The notes beneath the pieces are model-generated. The model searched no databases and was not told the origin of the DNA. It saw nothing but the letters and a program-made list of their open reading frames with translations. The position numbers were made by a program, and so were the translations under genes. Below, one piece after another: positions 9,699-18,232 of a DNA stretch of 64,000 nucleotides. Source of the stretch: Flavobacteriales bacterium (lineage in GTDB: Bacteria > Bacteroidota > Bacteroidia > Flavobacteriales_F > PHOS-HE28); NCBI GenBank assembly GCA_016721005.1, contig JADKJM010000014.1, positions 1-64,000 on the forward strand. Reading direction: 5' to 3'. The number at the start of each line of letters is the position of its first letter. The first letter of the stretch is position 1.

Positions 9699-11108
9699 TT
9701 GTCTCGGGCCATCCAAGGTCCGTCCAGCCCCTTGCCCATCCGGGATCGTGTTCTCCTATTCACACTCGTCGCCTTCGGCTTGGCGGTGAAACTGCTGTGG
9801 TTGGATGTGAACGAACTGGCGCACGACGAACCCTTCACGGTCTATTGGTCGCAACGGCCACTCCCGGAACTGTGGGCGATGTTGCGCACGGAGAACAACC
9901 CGCCGCTGTATTTCCTGTTGATCAAAGCGTGGAGCGCGATCGTGCCGTTCGAGGCGGCGTGGCTGCGTGTGCCTTCGGCCCTGTTCAGCGCATTCACCGT
10001 CTGGCCTTTGTTCCTGCTCGCGCGCCGGATGGGAGGACCACTGGTGGCGGTGATCGCCTCATTGCTCTTCACCTTGAATAACTACCACTACGGCTTCGCA
10101 CATGAGGTCCGGGCCTATTCGCTCTTCGCGCTGCTGGTTGTGACAGGAATGTGGTTGCTATGGCGCGCCAAGGATCATCCGGAGCGCGCCAACCGGACAA
10201 TGCTCGCCCTCGCGGTCATCAACGTCGGGGTGGTGTACACGCACTTCTTCGGTTGGCTGGCGATCGGTCTTCAACTCGTGATCGTTCTTCTTCTTTCTGA
10301 ATTCCGACCGGTCCGGCGGCGGTTCCTCATTGGCCTGCTCATCACCGCAGTGTGTTCCACCCCTTACGCATTGATCTTCCTCGGAAGGCTTTCGCAAAGC
10401 GTAACCCTCGGCACTTGGTTGGAAGCGCCCGTACCGGAGGAACTCTACAATATGATCTGGCGCTGGAGCAACGCGCCCGTGCTGGCGGTCGCCTTCCTCG
10501 CGATCATTGCGGTCGGGCTCTTCCGTTCCCGAGCGGGTTCAACGGGGATCCGCTTCGCACTGCTGTGGACCTTCCTCCCGCTCTTCGGCATGTTCCTCGT
10601 CTCATTCGCCGTGCCCATCTTCCTCGATCGCTACCTGGTGTATGCGGCACCGGGGTTCGCGCTGTTGGTGGCGCTTTCGATCGGTGGGTTGCGTGTGCCA
10701 ATGCGCGCTTCGAACGCTATTGCGGCCATCGTCATGGTGGGCATGGCATTCACCTTCACTCCTTGGAAGAGCGGCGTGTACCATCCTGTGCGCGTGGTCG
10801 CTCAAGTGAACAAGTGGGCCAGTGTGGACCACACCTTCCATGTGGTGCCGCGCTGGTATTGGTTGAATTACCTCGCGGCGGAGGATCTCGATCAACTGAA
10901 GGAGGACCAGACCCCGTTGATCACGTATGCGACCGAAGCCATTGAAGCCTTCACCATGGACCCGACCGGGCCGACGATCGTGGTGGATGCGAGTGGGAGT
11001 ACACGCCTTGCGGATGCAGCATGGTACCGAAGCCTCCGCGACGCGTACCCCGTGGTCGATTCCCTGGAAGCCGACCACCGCGTGTGGGTCTACCGCTTCC
11101 ACCGGTGA
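9699..11108 (+). CDS. GT39/ArnT-like membrane glycosyltransferase (GT-C fold)
   Basis: Integral membrane protein of 469 residues with about 10 to 12 hydrophobic segments. The periplasmic loop after the first helix carries ELAHDEPFT, the acidic D-E motif of the GT-C catalytic site in the dolichol-/polyprenyl-phosphate-mannose transferase (PMT/ArnT/GT39) families, so it probably transfers a sugar from a polyprenyl-phosphate donor to a surface acceptor. The start is uncertain: the first in-frame start is TTG at 9699, no ATG or GTG precedes the first helix, and TTG seems acceptable. A second GT-C protein lies at 55219-56802. Confidence 0.8.
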   Translation: MSRAIQGPSSPLPIRDRVLLFTLVAFGLAVKLLWLDVNELAHDEPFTVYWSQRPLPELWAMLRTENNPPLYFLLIKAWSAIVPFEAAWLRVPSALFSAFTVWPLFLLARRMGGPLVAVIASLLFTLNNYHYGFAHEVRAYSLFALLVVTGMWLLWRAKDHPERANRTMLALAVINVGVVYTHFFGWLAIGLQLVIVLLLSEFRPVRRRFLIGLLITAVCSTPYALIFLGRLSQSVTLGTWLEAPVPEELYNMIWRWSNAPVLAVAFLAIIAVGLFRSRAGSTGIRFALLWTFLPLFGMFLVSFAVPIFLDRYLVYAAPGFALLVALSIGGLRVPMRASNAIAAIVMVGMAFTFTPWKSGVYHPVRVVAQVNKWASVDHTFHVVPRWYWLNYLAAEDLDQLKEDQTPLITYATEAIEAFTMDPTGPTIVVDASGSTRLADAAWYRSLRDAYPVVDSLEADHRVWVYRFHR

Positions 11109-11205
11109 TAACCGTGACCAACCGTTCATGGAACGGGGTAGGCCGTATCGGATGCGGTTGGCACCTTTACGCCCCCGGAACCAACCCCGAGAAACCTCCA
11201 ACCCC

Positions 11206-13185
11206 ATGAAGTTCAACCCGTCGCTCTCCTTACGAACCATCGCACCGATGATCCTCGGCGTGGCCCTGCTCGCCTCGTGCGGCACGGAGACCGCGGATCA
11301 CGCCGCCATGAAGACGCCGCCACCGGTGATCGACATGAAGGACTTCTTCAAGAACCCGGAGAAGGCCAGCTTCCAGATCAGCCCGAACGGGCAGTACATG
11401 AGCTACCGCGCGCCATGGCATAACCGCATGAACGTCTTCGTGCAGAAGATGGGTGACAGCACGGCCACGCAGGTGACGCATGACACCATCCGCGACATCG
11501 GCGGGTACTTCTGGAAGGGTGATCGCTTGGTGTACAGCCGCGACATCAATGGCGATGAGAACTTCATCGTCTTCAGCGCGAGCATGGACGGTTCGGATGC
11601 CAAGGCCCTCACGCCGCAATCCGGCGTACGTGCCGGAACATTGGATCGCCTGCACAACATCGCGGGTATGGAGCAGAACATCCTGATCCAGATGAACCAG
11701 CGCAATCCGCAGGTCTTCGATCCCTATCTCTGCAACATCAACACGGGTGAATTGAAGCCCTTGTTCGACAACAGCAAGGACAACTTCGAGGGTTGGATCA
11801 CGGACCACGCGGGTGTGATCCGCATGGCCACCAAGACCGACGGAACGGACCAAGTGGTGTACTACCGCGCCACGGAGAAGGACCCGTTCGTGGAATACAT
11901 GCGCACAGGCTTCAAGGACAGCTGGAGCCCACTCCTCTTCACCTTCGACAATGCGAACCTGATCGTGAGCCACAACCTGAACGGCCGCGACAAGACCGCC
12001 GTGGTGGAATGGAACCTGGCCGAGAAGAAGGAGACGAAAGTGATCTACGAGGACAAGGACTACGACGTGAGCAACGTGAACTACAGCCAGAAGCGCAAGG
12101 TCCTTACAATGGTGACCTGGACCGGCTGGAAGGAGGAACGCAAGATCCTGGACGAAGTGACCAAGGGCCTGTATGACAAGCTCGCCTCCAAGTTCGAGGG
12201 CTACGAGTACTGGATCTACGGCGAGAACGACGAGGAGACCATGTTCATGGTGTGGGCCGGGAACGATCGCCAGCCGGGCAAGTACTACTTCTACGATGCC
12301 ACCGCCGACAAACTGAAGGAGGTCGCCACGCTGCGTCCGTGGATCAACGAGGACCACATGGCGGAGATGAAGCCCATCACCTACACCACCCGCGATGGCC
12401 TTACCATCCACGGCTACCTCACGCTGCCTGTGGGCCGCGAAGCGAAGAACCTGCCCGTGGTGGTGAACCCGCACGGGGGTCCTTGGGCACGCGACGATTG
12501 GGGCTTCAACTCCGAAGTGCAATTGCTTGCGAACCGAGGCTATGCCGTGTTGCAGATGAACTTCCGTGGCAGCACGGGTTACGGTCGTGAGTTCTGGGAA
12601 AAGTCCTTCAAGGAATGGGGGAAGACCATGCAGGACGACATCACCGATGGTGTGGAGTGGCTGAAGAAGGAAGGCATCGCCGATAGCTCGCGCATCGCGA
12701 TCTATGGCGGCAGCTACGGTGGATATGCGACACTTGCCGGGGTCACATTCACCCCGGATCTCTATGCCTGTGGTGTGGACTATGTCGGCGTAAGCAACCT
12801 GTTCACCTTCATGAAGACGGTCCCACCCTATTGGGAGCCGTTCAAGAAGATGATGTACGAAATGGTGGGTGACCCGAAGACCGACAGCCTGTTGATGCGC
12901 GATGCATCGCCGGTGTTCTTCGTGGACCGCATCAAGTGCCCGTTGTTCATTGCGCAGGGTGCCAAGGATCCACGCGTGAACAAGGACGAGAGCGACCAAG
13001 TGGTCGCGGCCTTGAAGGCACGCGGCATCGACGTACAATACCTGGTGAAGGAGAACGAGGGCCACGGTTTCCACAACGAGGAGAACCGCTTCGACTTCTA
13101 TGGCGCCATGGAGAAGTTCCTGGACCAGCACATCGGTGCGGGATCCAAGCCTGCCGCCAAGGAGGAGGCGAAGGCGGCGGCCTGA
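11206..13185 (+). CDS. S9 family prolyl oligopeptidase-type serine peptidase, lipoprotein
   Basis: Secreted serine peptidase of 659 residues. The start at 11206 yields a lipoprotein signal peptide with lipobox LLASC; the longer open frame upstream lies in the glycosyltransferase gene. An N-terminal propeller (repeats such as FQISPNGQYMSYRAPW and DRLVYSRDINGDENFIVFSA) precedes the alpha/beta hydrolase domain. The nucleophile is in YGGSYGGYA, the acid in GAKDPRVNKDES and the histidine in NEGHGFHNEENR, the standard triad of the dipeptidyl-peptidase/acylaminoacyl-peptidase branch. The C-terminus ends in an alanine/lysine/glutamate-rich tail. A strong terminator follows. Confidence 0.92.
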   Translation: MKFNPSLSLRTIAPMILGVALLASCGTETADHAAMKTPPPVIDMKDFFKNPEKASFQISPNGQYMSYRAPWHNRMNVFVQKMGDSTATQVTHDTIRDIGGYFWKGDRLVYSRDINGDENFIVFSASMDGSDAKALTPQSGVRAGTLDRLHNIAGMEQNILIQMNQRNPQVFDPYLCNINTGELKPLFDNSKDNFEGWITDHAGVIRMATKTDGTDQVVYYRATEKDPFVEYMRTGFKDSWSPLLFTFDNANLIVSHNLNGRDKTAVVEWNLAEKKETKVIYEDKDYDVSNVNYSQKRKVLTMVTWTGWKEERKILDEVTKGLYDKLASKFEGYEYWIYGENDEETMFMVWAGNDRQPGKYYFYDATADKLKEVATLRPWINEDHMAEMKPITYTTRDGLTIHGYLTLPVGREAKNLPVVVNPHGGPWARDDWGFNSEVQLLANRGYAVLQMNFRGSTGYGREFWEKSFKEWGKTMQDDITDGVEWLKKEGIADSSRIAIYGGSYGGYATLAGVTFTPDLYACGVDYVGVSNLFTFMKTVPPYWEPFKKMMYEMVGDPKTDSLLMRDASPVFFVDRIKCPLFIAQGAKDPRVNKDESDQVVAALKARGIDVQYLVKENEGHGFHNEENRFDFYGAMEKFLDQHIGAGSKPAAKEEAKAAA

Positions 13186-13197
13186 TCAGTACGACCA

Positions 13198-13241
13198 AAT
13201 GCAAAGACCCCGGTGGATCGCTCCACCGGGGTCTTTGCATT
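13198..13241 (+). terminator. Strong hairpin terminator after the S9 peptidase gene
   Basis: A perfect 20-bp inverted repeat (13198-13217 with 13222-13241) around a 4-nt TCGC loop, with a GC-rich core (GACCCCGGTGGA) and the T-containing descending arm GTCTTTGCATT. It begins 12 nt after the peptidase stop and precedes the promoter of the DinB-like gene. The symmetrical A/T ends suggest it can act in both directions. Confidence 0.85.
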
Positions 13242-13252
13242 CAGGGCAGGAT

Positions 13253-13260
13253 TACATTGG
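13253..13260 (+). promoter_or_regulatory. Putative -7 box TACATTGG exactly 4 nt before the DinB-like ATG
   Basis: TANNTTTG-like box with a 4-nt gap (TCGA) to the ATG at 13265. In this register the expected transcription start falls at or next to the start codon (leaderless). Confidence 0.45.
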
Positions 13261-13264
13261 TCGA

Positions 13265-13768
13265 ATGGTCGACGTGGCCGAGCAATTGAGGAGTGAGTGC
13301 GTGCGCCGGTTGAAGGAGAGCGAGGACCGCATCGTGAAGTGCTTGGGGCTTCTATCCGAGGAACAGGTCTGGCGTCGCGCCAATGCACATGTGGTGAGTG
13401 TCGGGAATCTGGTCCTGCATCTCTGTGGGAATGTGGGCCAATGGATCACCAGCACATTGGGTAACGTTCCGGACCAACGGACGCGGGATGCCGAATTCGA
13501 GGAACAGGGTCCGCTTGCGACTGCCGAGCTGAGTGATCGGCTTTCACGGGTGCTGATCTCCGCACGAGAAGTGATCATGCAATTGCCTCCGGAAGGGTTC
13601 GCGCGGAAGTGGAAGGTCCAGGGCTTCGAGGAGTCGGGAACGGCCATCCTCCTGCACGTGGTGGAGCACATGAGCTACCACACCGGGCAGATCACCCTGC
13701 ACACCAAATTGCTGCTTGACATCGATACCGGGTATTACGCCGCTAAGGACCTGAACGCGAAAGGTTGA
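13265..13768 (+). CDS. DinB superfamily protein (DUF1572-like)
   Basis: 167-residue four-helix-bundle protein of the DinB/YfiT-like metalloenzyme superfamily. Metal-binding histidines expected of the fold are seen as NLVLHLCGNVGQW, LLHVVEHMSYHTGQI. I chose the ATG at 13265 (MVDVAEQLRSEC) rather than upstream codons because those lie within the preceding gene and its terminator. Members are linked to thiol-dependent (bacillithiol/mycothiol) transfer or detoxification; the specific role here is unknown. Confidence 0.85.
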   Translation: MVDVAEQLRSECVRRLKESEDRIVKCLGLLSEEQVWRRANAHVVSVGNLVLHLCGNVGQWITSTLGNVPDQRTRDAEFEEQGPLATAELSDRLSRVLISAREVIMQLPPEGFARKWKVQGFEESGTAILLHVVEHMSYHTGQITLHTKLLLDIDTGYYAAKDLNAKG

Positions 13769-13918
13769 CCTCCCGGGGCAACCAGTTCACCAATTCGCAA
13801 CGTCTCGTGTGCGAGACGGCCACCGGGTAGGGCACCAAGCCACGCACGAAGGAGTCCCGCTCGGGTACCGATCAAACCAATGCCTGCGATTATCTTGCCT
13901 CACTCCCTGCTCCGATCC

Positions 13919-16672
13919 ATGTTGAAGAAATCCCTCGCGTGCTGTTGTTTCTCGATCATCCTTGCCGGGTCGGCGCTGGGGCAGGTCGTCATCAATGAGT
14001 TGAGTGCTTCCAACTGGACCGGCCCGACCGACAGCTTCGGACAACGCGAGGACTGGATCGAACTGTTCAACACCACCGGCGCGGTGGTGGACCTGAGCGG
14101 CTGGTACCTGAGCGATAGCCAGACCAACAACACCAAGTGGCAGATCCCTCCGGGCAATACCATTCCGGCGAACGGGCGCTTGATGGTCTGGTGCAGCGCT
14201 AGGGGTACGGTGGCCGGTGGCACGTTGCATCCCAACTTCAAGCTCACCCAGACGCAAGGTGACCGCGCCGTGCTCAGTGATGCCAGCGCCAACATCGTGG
14301 ACAATTTCCTCTTCAGCGAGCCCACGCAAGCCGACCACAGTTGGGGACGCACCACCGATGGCGCGGCGACGTGGGCGCTCTTTCAAACCCCCACACCGAA
14401 CGCTGCCAATGCGGGAGGTGGACCGTATTACACCGCCAAACCCACTATGAGCCAACCAGCAGGGTACTATGGTGGCGCGGTAAGCGTGGCGCTGTCCTCA
14501 TCCGACCCAACGGCCACCATCCGGTACACCCTGAACGGATTCGAGCCCACTGCAGCGAGCACCGCCTACGCGGGACCGATCAACATCGCCACCACCACCG
14601 TGCTGCGCGCCAAGGCCTTCGGCGCAACAGCAGGAGTACCCGCCAGCTTCATTGAGACCAACACCTACTTCATCGGCGTTACACACACCGTCCCGATCCT
14701 CAGTTGCTCCGGTGATCAGGTGCAGACCTTGTTGAACGGAACGCAACTCGAACCGATCGCCTCCATGGAGTATTTCGGGCCTGATGGCGTGCAACGCGAT
14801 GAGGTGACCGGCACGATGAATGAACACGGCCAGGACAGCTGGGCATACAACCAACGGGGCTTCGACTGGGTGTCACGCGACCAGTTCGGAGAGAACAACG
14901 GGATCCACTACCCCATTTTCGCCATTTCCGATCGCGATGTGTTCCAACGGGTGATCGTGAAAGCGGCGGCCGGGGACAATTATGAGTTCGGCCCCGGACA
15001 GCCCGCCCACATCCGTGATGCTTATGTGGAGTCCCTGAGCCAAATGGGCAACCTTAAATTGGATGAACGCAGCTACGAAGCCTGCGTGGTGTACATCAAC
15101 GGCCAGTACTGGGGCGTGTATGACCTGCGCGAAAAAGTGGATGACGCGGACTTCACCAAGTACTATTATGGCCAAAGCGAATACGACGTCCAGTTCCTCA
15201 AGACCTGGGGTGGTACGTGGAGCGAATATGGCGGCGCACAAGCGCAGACCGATTGGGATGCGTTGCGGGCCTACATCATGGGCAACAACATGGGTGATCC
15301 CACCGCCTTCGCTTATGTGGACGGTGAGTTCAACTGGAAAAGCCTGATCGATTACTTCTGTCTGAACAGCTACGTGGTCTGTGCCGATTGGTTGAACTGG
15401 AATACAGGTTGGTGGCGTGGCATGGATCCTTCCGGGAACCACAAGAAGTGGGGCTACATCCTTTGGGATGAGGATGCCACCTTCGGGCACTACACCAACT
15501 TCACCGGGATCCCGGACCAGAGCCCGAACGCCGATCCCTGCACAGTGGAGGATCTGCCGAACCCTGGCGGACAAGGCCACACGGACATCCTGGAGAAGCT
15601 GATCAACGAGAATCCGATGGTACACGACTACTACGTGAACCGCTACATCGACCTCGGCAACACCGTCTTCAGTTGCGACTTCATGATCCCTTACCTCGAT
15701 GGGTTGATCGCCACGATCACCCCGGAGATGACCGGGCAGGTCACGCGTTGGGGCGGCACCGTTGCTGACTGGCAGAACAATGTGCAGGTCATGAAGAATT
15801 TCATCGAGGCACGTTGCGTGACCATCCAGCAAGGCTTGGTGGATTGTTACAACCTGAATGGTCCATATGATGTGGTCTTCAACGTGGACCCACCGTTGAG
15901 CGGGGAGATCCAAGTGAACAGCCTCACGTTACCGACCTACCCGTTCACCGGAACGTATTATGGCGGCGTCACCACAACGCTTGCTCCTTTGCCCGCAACG
16001 GGATGGCTCTTCAGCCATTGGGAGGTATTCTCCGGCAATTCACTCTCACCGAGCCTCACCGACTCACTGGTCACCGTGGACTTCATCGGCGCGGATAGCA
16101 TCGTGGCGCACTTCATCCCACCCATCCGGTATGACGTGATGTTGGACGTCGTCCCACGCGGCGGTGGCACCATCACCTTCGATGGGACCACATACGCGAA
16201 CTTCCCTGCCATCGCTTCCGTGCCGGAGGATATCGATGTGGATTGGCACATCAACCCAACGCTCTACTTCGACTTCCTGTATTGGACCGTGAAGAACAAT
16301 GCCTTCACGCCTGCGGATAGCACGGCCAGAGAATTATCTGCGCGCTTCCTCACCACGGATACGATCGTCGCCTACTTGAAACCGCAGGAGTATGTGTTCT
16401 ATGTGGCCAACGCGTTCTCGCCGAACGGTGATGGCTTCAACGACACCTTCCGGCCCGTGATCAACGTGGTGGACCTGGCCTCCTTCGAGTTCGAGGTCTT
16501 CGATCGGTGGGGCAGTGTGTTGTACGCTACCAACAACCCGTGGGCGGAATGGGACGGTACTGCGGGTGGCCATGATGTACCCGTCGGGGTGTATCCGTTC
16601 CGGGCCTATGCAGTGGATGCCGTGAAGAAGGACGTTCACGAATTGTTCGGGCACGTGACGATCGTGCGCTGA
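13919..16672 (+). CDS. CotH kinase family secreted protein with lamin-tail domain and T9SS type B sorting domain
   Basis: Exported protein of 917 residues. The signal peptide starts at 13919 (MLKKSLACCCFSIILAGSALG). Domain order: lamin tail domain (VVINELSASN ... REDWIELFNTTGAVVDLSGW), a chitobiase/beta-hexosaminidase C-terminal-like domain (ATIRYTLNGFEPTAAST), a CotH-type protein-kinase-like domain (EACVVYINGQYWGVYDLREK ... WGYILWDEDATFGHY), internal beta domains (HWEVFSGNSLSPSLTDS), and a T9SS type B C-terminal domain (NAFSPNGDGFNDTFRPVI, FEVFDRWGSVLYATNNP). CotH homologues phosphorylate secreted proteins in Bacillus spores; catalytic activity here is inference. It is convergent with the oxidase gene 29 nt away. 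Confidence 0.9.
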   Translation: MLKKSLACCCFSIILAGSALGQVVINELSASNWTGPTDSFGQREDWIELFNTTGAVVDLSGWYLSDSQTNNTKWQIPPGNTIPANGRLMVWCSARGTVAGGTLHPNFKLTQTQGDRAVLSDASANIVDNFLFSEPTQADHSWGRTTDGAATWALFQTPTPNAANAGGGPYYTAKPTMSQPAGYYGGAVSVALSSSDPTATIRYTLNGFEPTAASTAYAGPINIATTTVLRAKAFGATAGVPASFIETNTYFIGVTHTVPILSCSGDQVQTLLNGTQLEPIASMEYFGPDGVQRDEVTGTMNEHGQDSWAYNQRGFDWVSRDQFGENNGIHYPIFAISDRDVFQRVIVKAAAGDNYEFGPGQPAHIRDAYVESLSQMGNLKLDERSYEACVVYINGQYWGVYDLREKVDDADFTKYYYGQSEYDVQFLKTWGGTWSEYGGAQAQTDWDALRAYIMGNNMGDPTAFAYVDGEFNWKSLIDYFCLNSYVVCADWLNWNTGWWRGMDPSGNHKKWGYILWDEDATFGHYTNFTGIPDQSPNADPCTVEDLPNPGGQGHTDILEKLINENPMVHDYYVNRYIDLGNTVFSCDFMIPYLDGLIATITPEMTGQVTRWGGTVADWQNNVQVMKNFIEARCVTIQQGLVDCYNLNGPYDVVFNVDPPLSGEIQVNSLTLPTYPFTGTYYGGVTTTLAPLPATGWLFSHWEVFSGNSLSPSLTDSLVTVDFIGADSIVAHFIPPIRYDVMLDVVPRGGGTITFDGTTYANFPAIASVPEDIDVDWHINPTLYFDFLYWTVKNNAFTPADSTARELSARFLTTDTIVAYLKPQEYVFYVANAFSPNGDGFNDTFRPVINVVDLASFEFEVFDRWGSVLYATNNPWAEWDGTAGGHDVPVGVYPFRAYAVDAVKKDVHELFGHVTIVR

Positions 16673-16701
16673 TCCGAAGTGCGGCTCGTGCCGCGTTGTG
16701 A

Positions 16702-18132
16702 TCAAGGCAGCAACTTGCCCGGGTTCATGATCCACTTCGGATCGAACACGTTCTTGATCGAACGCATCAAGGCAAGTTGGGTTTCATTGAACGCGATGTC
16801 CATGTACGGGCGCTGCACCAGGCCGATGCCGTGCTCACCGCTCAACGTTCCACCAAGTGACACGGTGAGTTGGAAGATCTCCCGGATCGCCTTCGGAAGT
16901 TCGTTCTCCCAGAACGCATCCGACAATTCACCCTTGATGATGTTCACATGCAGGTTCCCATCACCGGCATGGCCGTAACACACGCTCTGGAACCCGTACC
17001 GCTCACCGATCTCCTTCACACCGGCCAGCAGTCGCGGTAATTCGAAGCGCGGCACCACGGTATCCTCCTCCTTGTACACGCTGTGCGCTTTCACGCTCAC
17101 CGGCACACTTCGTCGCATACGCCACAGCGCGTCCTTCTCCGCGGTCGACTCCGCGAAGAGCACCTCCCCGGCATCGTGCGCTTCCATTACACCGAGGATC
17201 GTTTCGCAATCGCGCATGAGCGCATCCGGGTGATCGCCATCCACCTCGATCAGGAGGTAGGCGCCCGGCTCCGTGGAAAGCTGCGATGGAAGTCCCTCTG
17301 TGTGTCGCATTGTCCACGCGATCGCATCGCGTTCCATGAACTCCATCGCACTCGGTGTCACACCGGCACGGAAGGTCGCGCTCACCGCTTCACATGCACG
17401 TTCCGCACTGGCGAATGGCACAAGCATCAGTCGAGTTTCCTTCGGCATGGGCACCAAGCGCAGCACCGCTTGTGTGATCACCGCCAAGGTCCCTTCACTC
17501 CCCACGATCAGTCGGGTGAGGTCGTAGCCCGTGGAGTTCTTCAGGGTGTTGGCGCCGGTCCAAATGATGGATCCATCCGGCAACACCACTTCAAGGTTCA
17601 ACACAAAGTCGCGCGTGACACCATATTTCACCGCACGCGGACCGCCTGCGTTCTCGGCGAGGTTACCACCGATGGTGCAGCTGCCCTTACTGCTGGGATC
17701 GGGTGGGTAGTACAGGCCCTTCGCCGCCACGGCTTCTTGCAAGACCTGCGTGATCACACCGGGCTGCACGATCACTTGCAGGTTCCGGTCATCGATCGCA
17801 ACGATGGAGTTCATGCGATCGAGCGCAAGACCGACCCCGCCGCAGATGCTCAAGGCCCCACCGCTCAAGCCGGTCCTTCCTCCAATGGGCGTAACCGGGA
17901 TATGATGCTCGGCACATACGCGCATGACGACCGCCACTTGTTCCGTGGTGCGCGGGCGGACCACGACCGACGGTGGGTGCTTCAGATCCTCGGTCTCATC
18001 ATGTCCATAGTGGGCGCACTCCTCGTGCGTTTCCAGCACGGCCTCCGGCCCGAGGCTCGCTCGAAGCAATTCCCTGATCGGCCCGGTCACCTCCACATAC
18101 CGCATGGGGCGAAGTTCACTTTTTGGATGCAT
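16702..18132 (-). CDS. FAD-binding oxidoreductase, GlcD/D-lactate dehydrogenase family
   Basis: 476-residue flavoprotein of the VAO/PCMH family that oxidises 2-hydroxy acids such as D-lactate or glycolate, passing electrons to quinone or an electron carrier. The FAD-binding part shows VVRPRTTEQVAVVMRVCAEH and PIGGRTGLSGGALS, then VQPGVITQVLQEAVAAKGL and CTIGGNLAENAGGPRAVKYG. The C-terminal cap ends with the family signature GGTLSGEHGIGLVQRPYM. The length matches GlcD. The first ATG at 18132 is used; MRYVEV at 18105 is an alternative. It is divergent from the repeat protein gene. Confidence 0.9.
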   Translation of the reverse strand: MHPKSELRPMRYVEVTGPIRELLRASLGPEAVLETHEECAHYGHDETEDLKHPPSVVVRPRTTEQVAVVMRVCAEHHIPVTPIGGRTGLSGGALSICGGVGLALDRMNSIVAIDDRNLQVIVQPGVITQVLQEAVAAKGLYYPPDPSSKGSCTIGGNLAENAGGPRAVKYGVTRDFVLNLEVVLPDGSIIWTGANTLKNSTGYDLTRLIVGSEGTLAVITQAVLRLVPMPKETRLMLVPFASAERACEAVSATFRAGVTPSAMEFMERDAIAWTMRHTEGLPSQLSTEPGAYLLIEVDGDHPDALMRDCETILGVMEAHDAGEVLFAESTAEKDALWRMRRSVPVSVKAHSVYKEEDTVVPRFELPRLLAGVKEIGERYGFQSVCYGHAGDGNLHVNIIKGELSDAFWENELPKAIREIFQLTVSLGGTLSGEHGIGLVQRPYMDIAFNETQLALMRSIKNVFDPKWIMNPGKLLP

Positions 18133-18198
18133 TCAGCTTATGTGGTGCCGGCACGAACTGAATATTCCGCGAAAAGGCGGTCAGGCAGCGAACCTCGT

Positions 18199-18206
18199 TA
18201 CCTTTC
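18199..18206 (+). promoter_or_regulatory. Putative -7 box TACCTTTC upstream of the 18233 gene
   Basis: TANNTTTG-like sequence 26 nt before the ATG at 18233, in the short divergent region shared with the FAD-linked oxidase gene. Confidence 0.4.
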
Positions 18207-18232
18207 GTCTCATTGTAAGAAGCCCTTGAACC

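Noticed and set aside
11230..13131. Long minus-strand open frame (633 codons) opposite the S9 peptidase gene
   Set aside because: It is a shadow of the peptidase: the plus strand has a lipobox, propeller and full catalytic triad, while the antisense translation is histidine/valine-rich without family features.
16679..16696. Hairpin GCGGC-TCGT-GCCGC between two convergent genes
   Set aside because: Five-base stem without a T-run; too weak to call a terminator.
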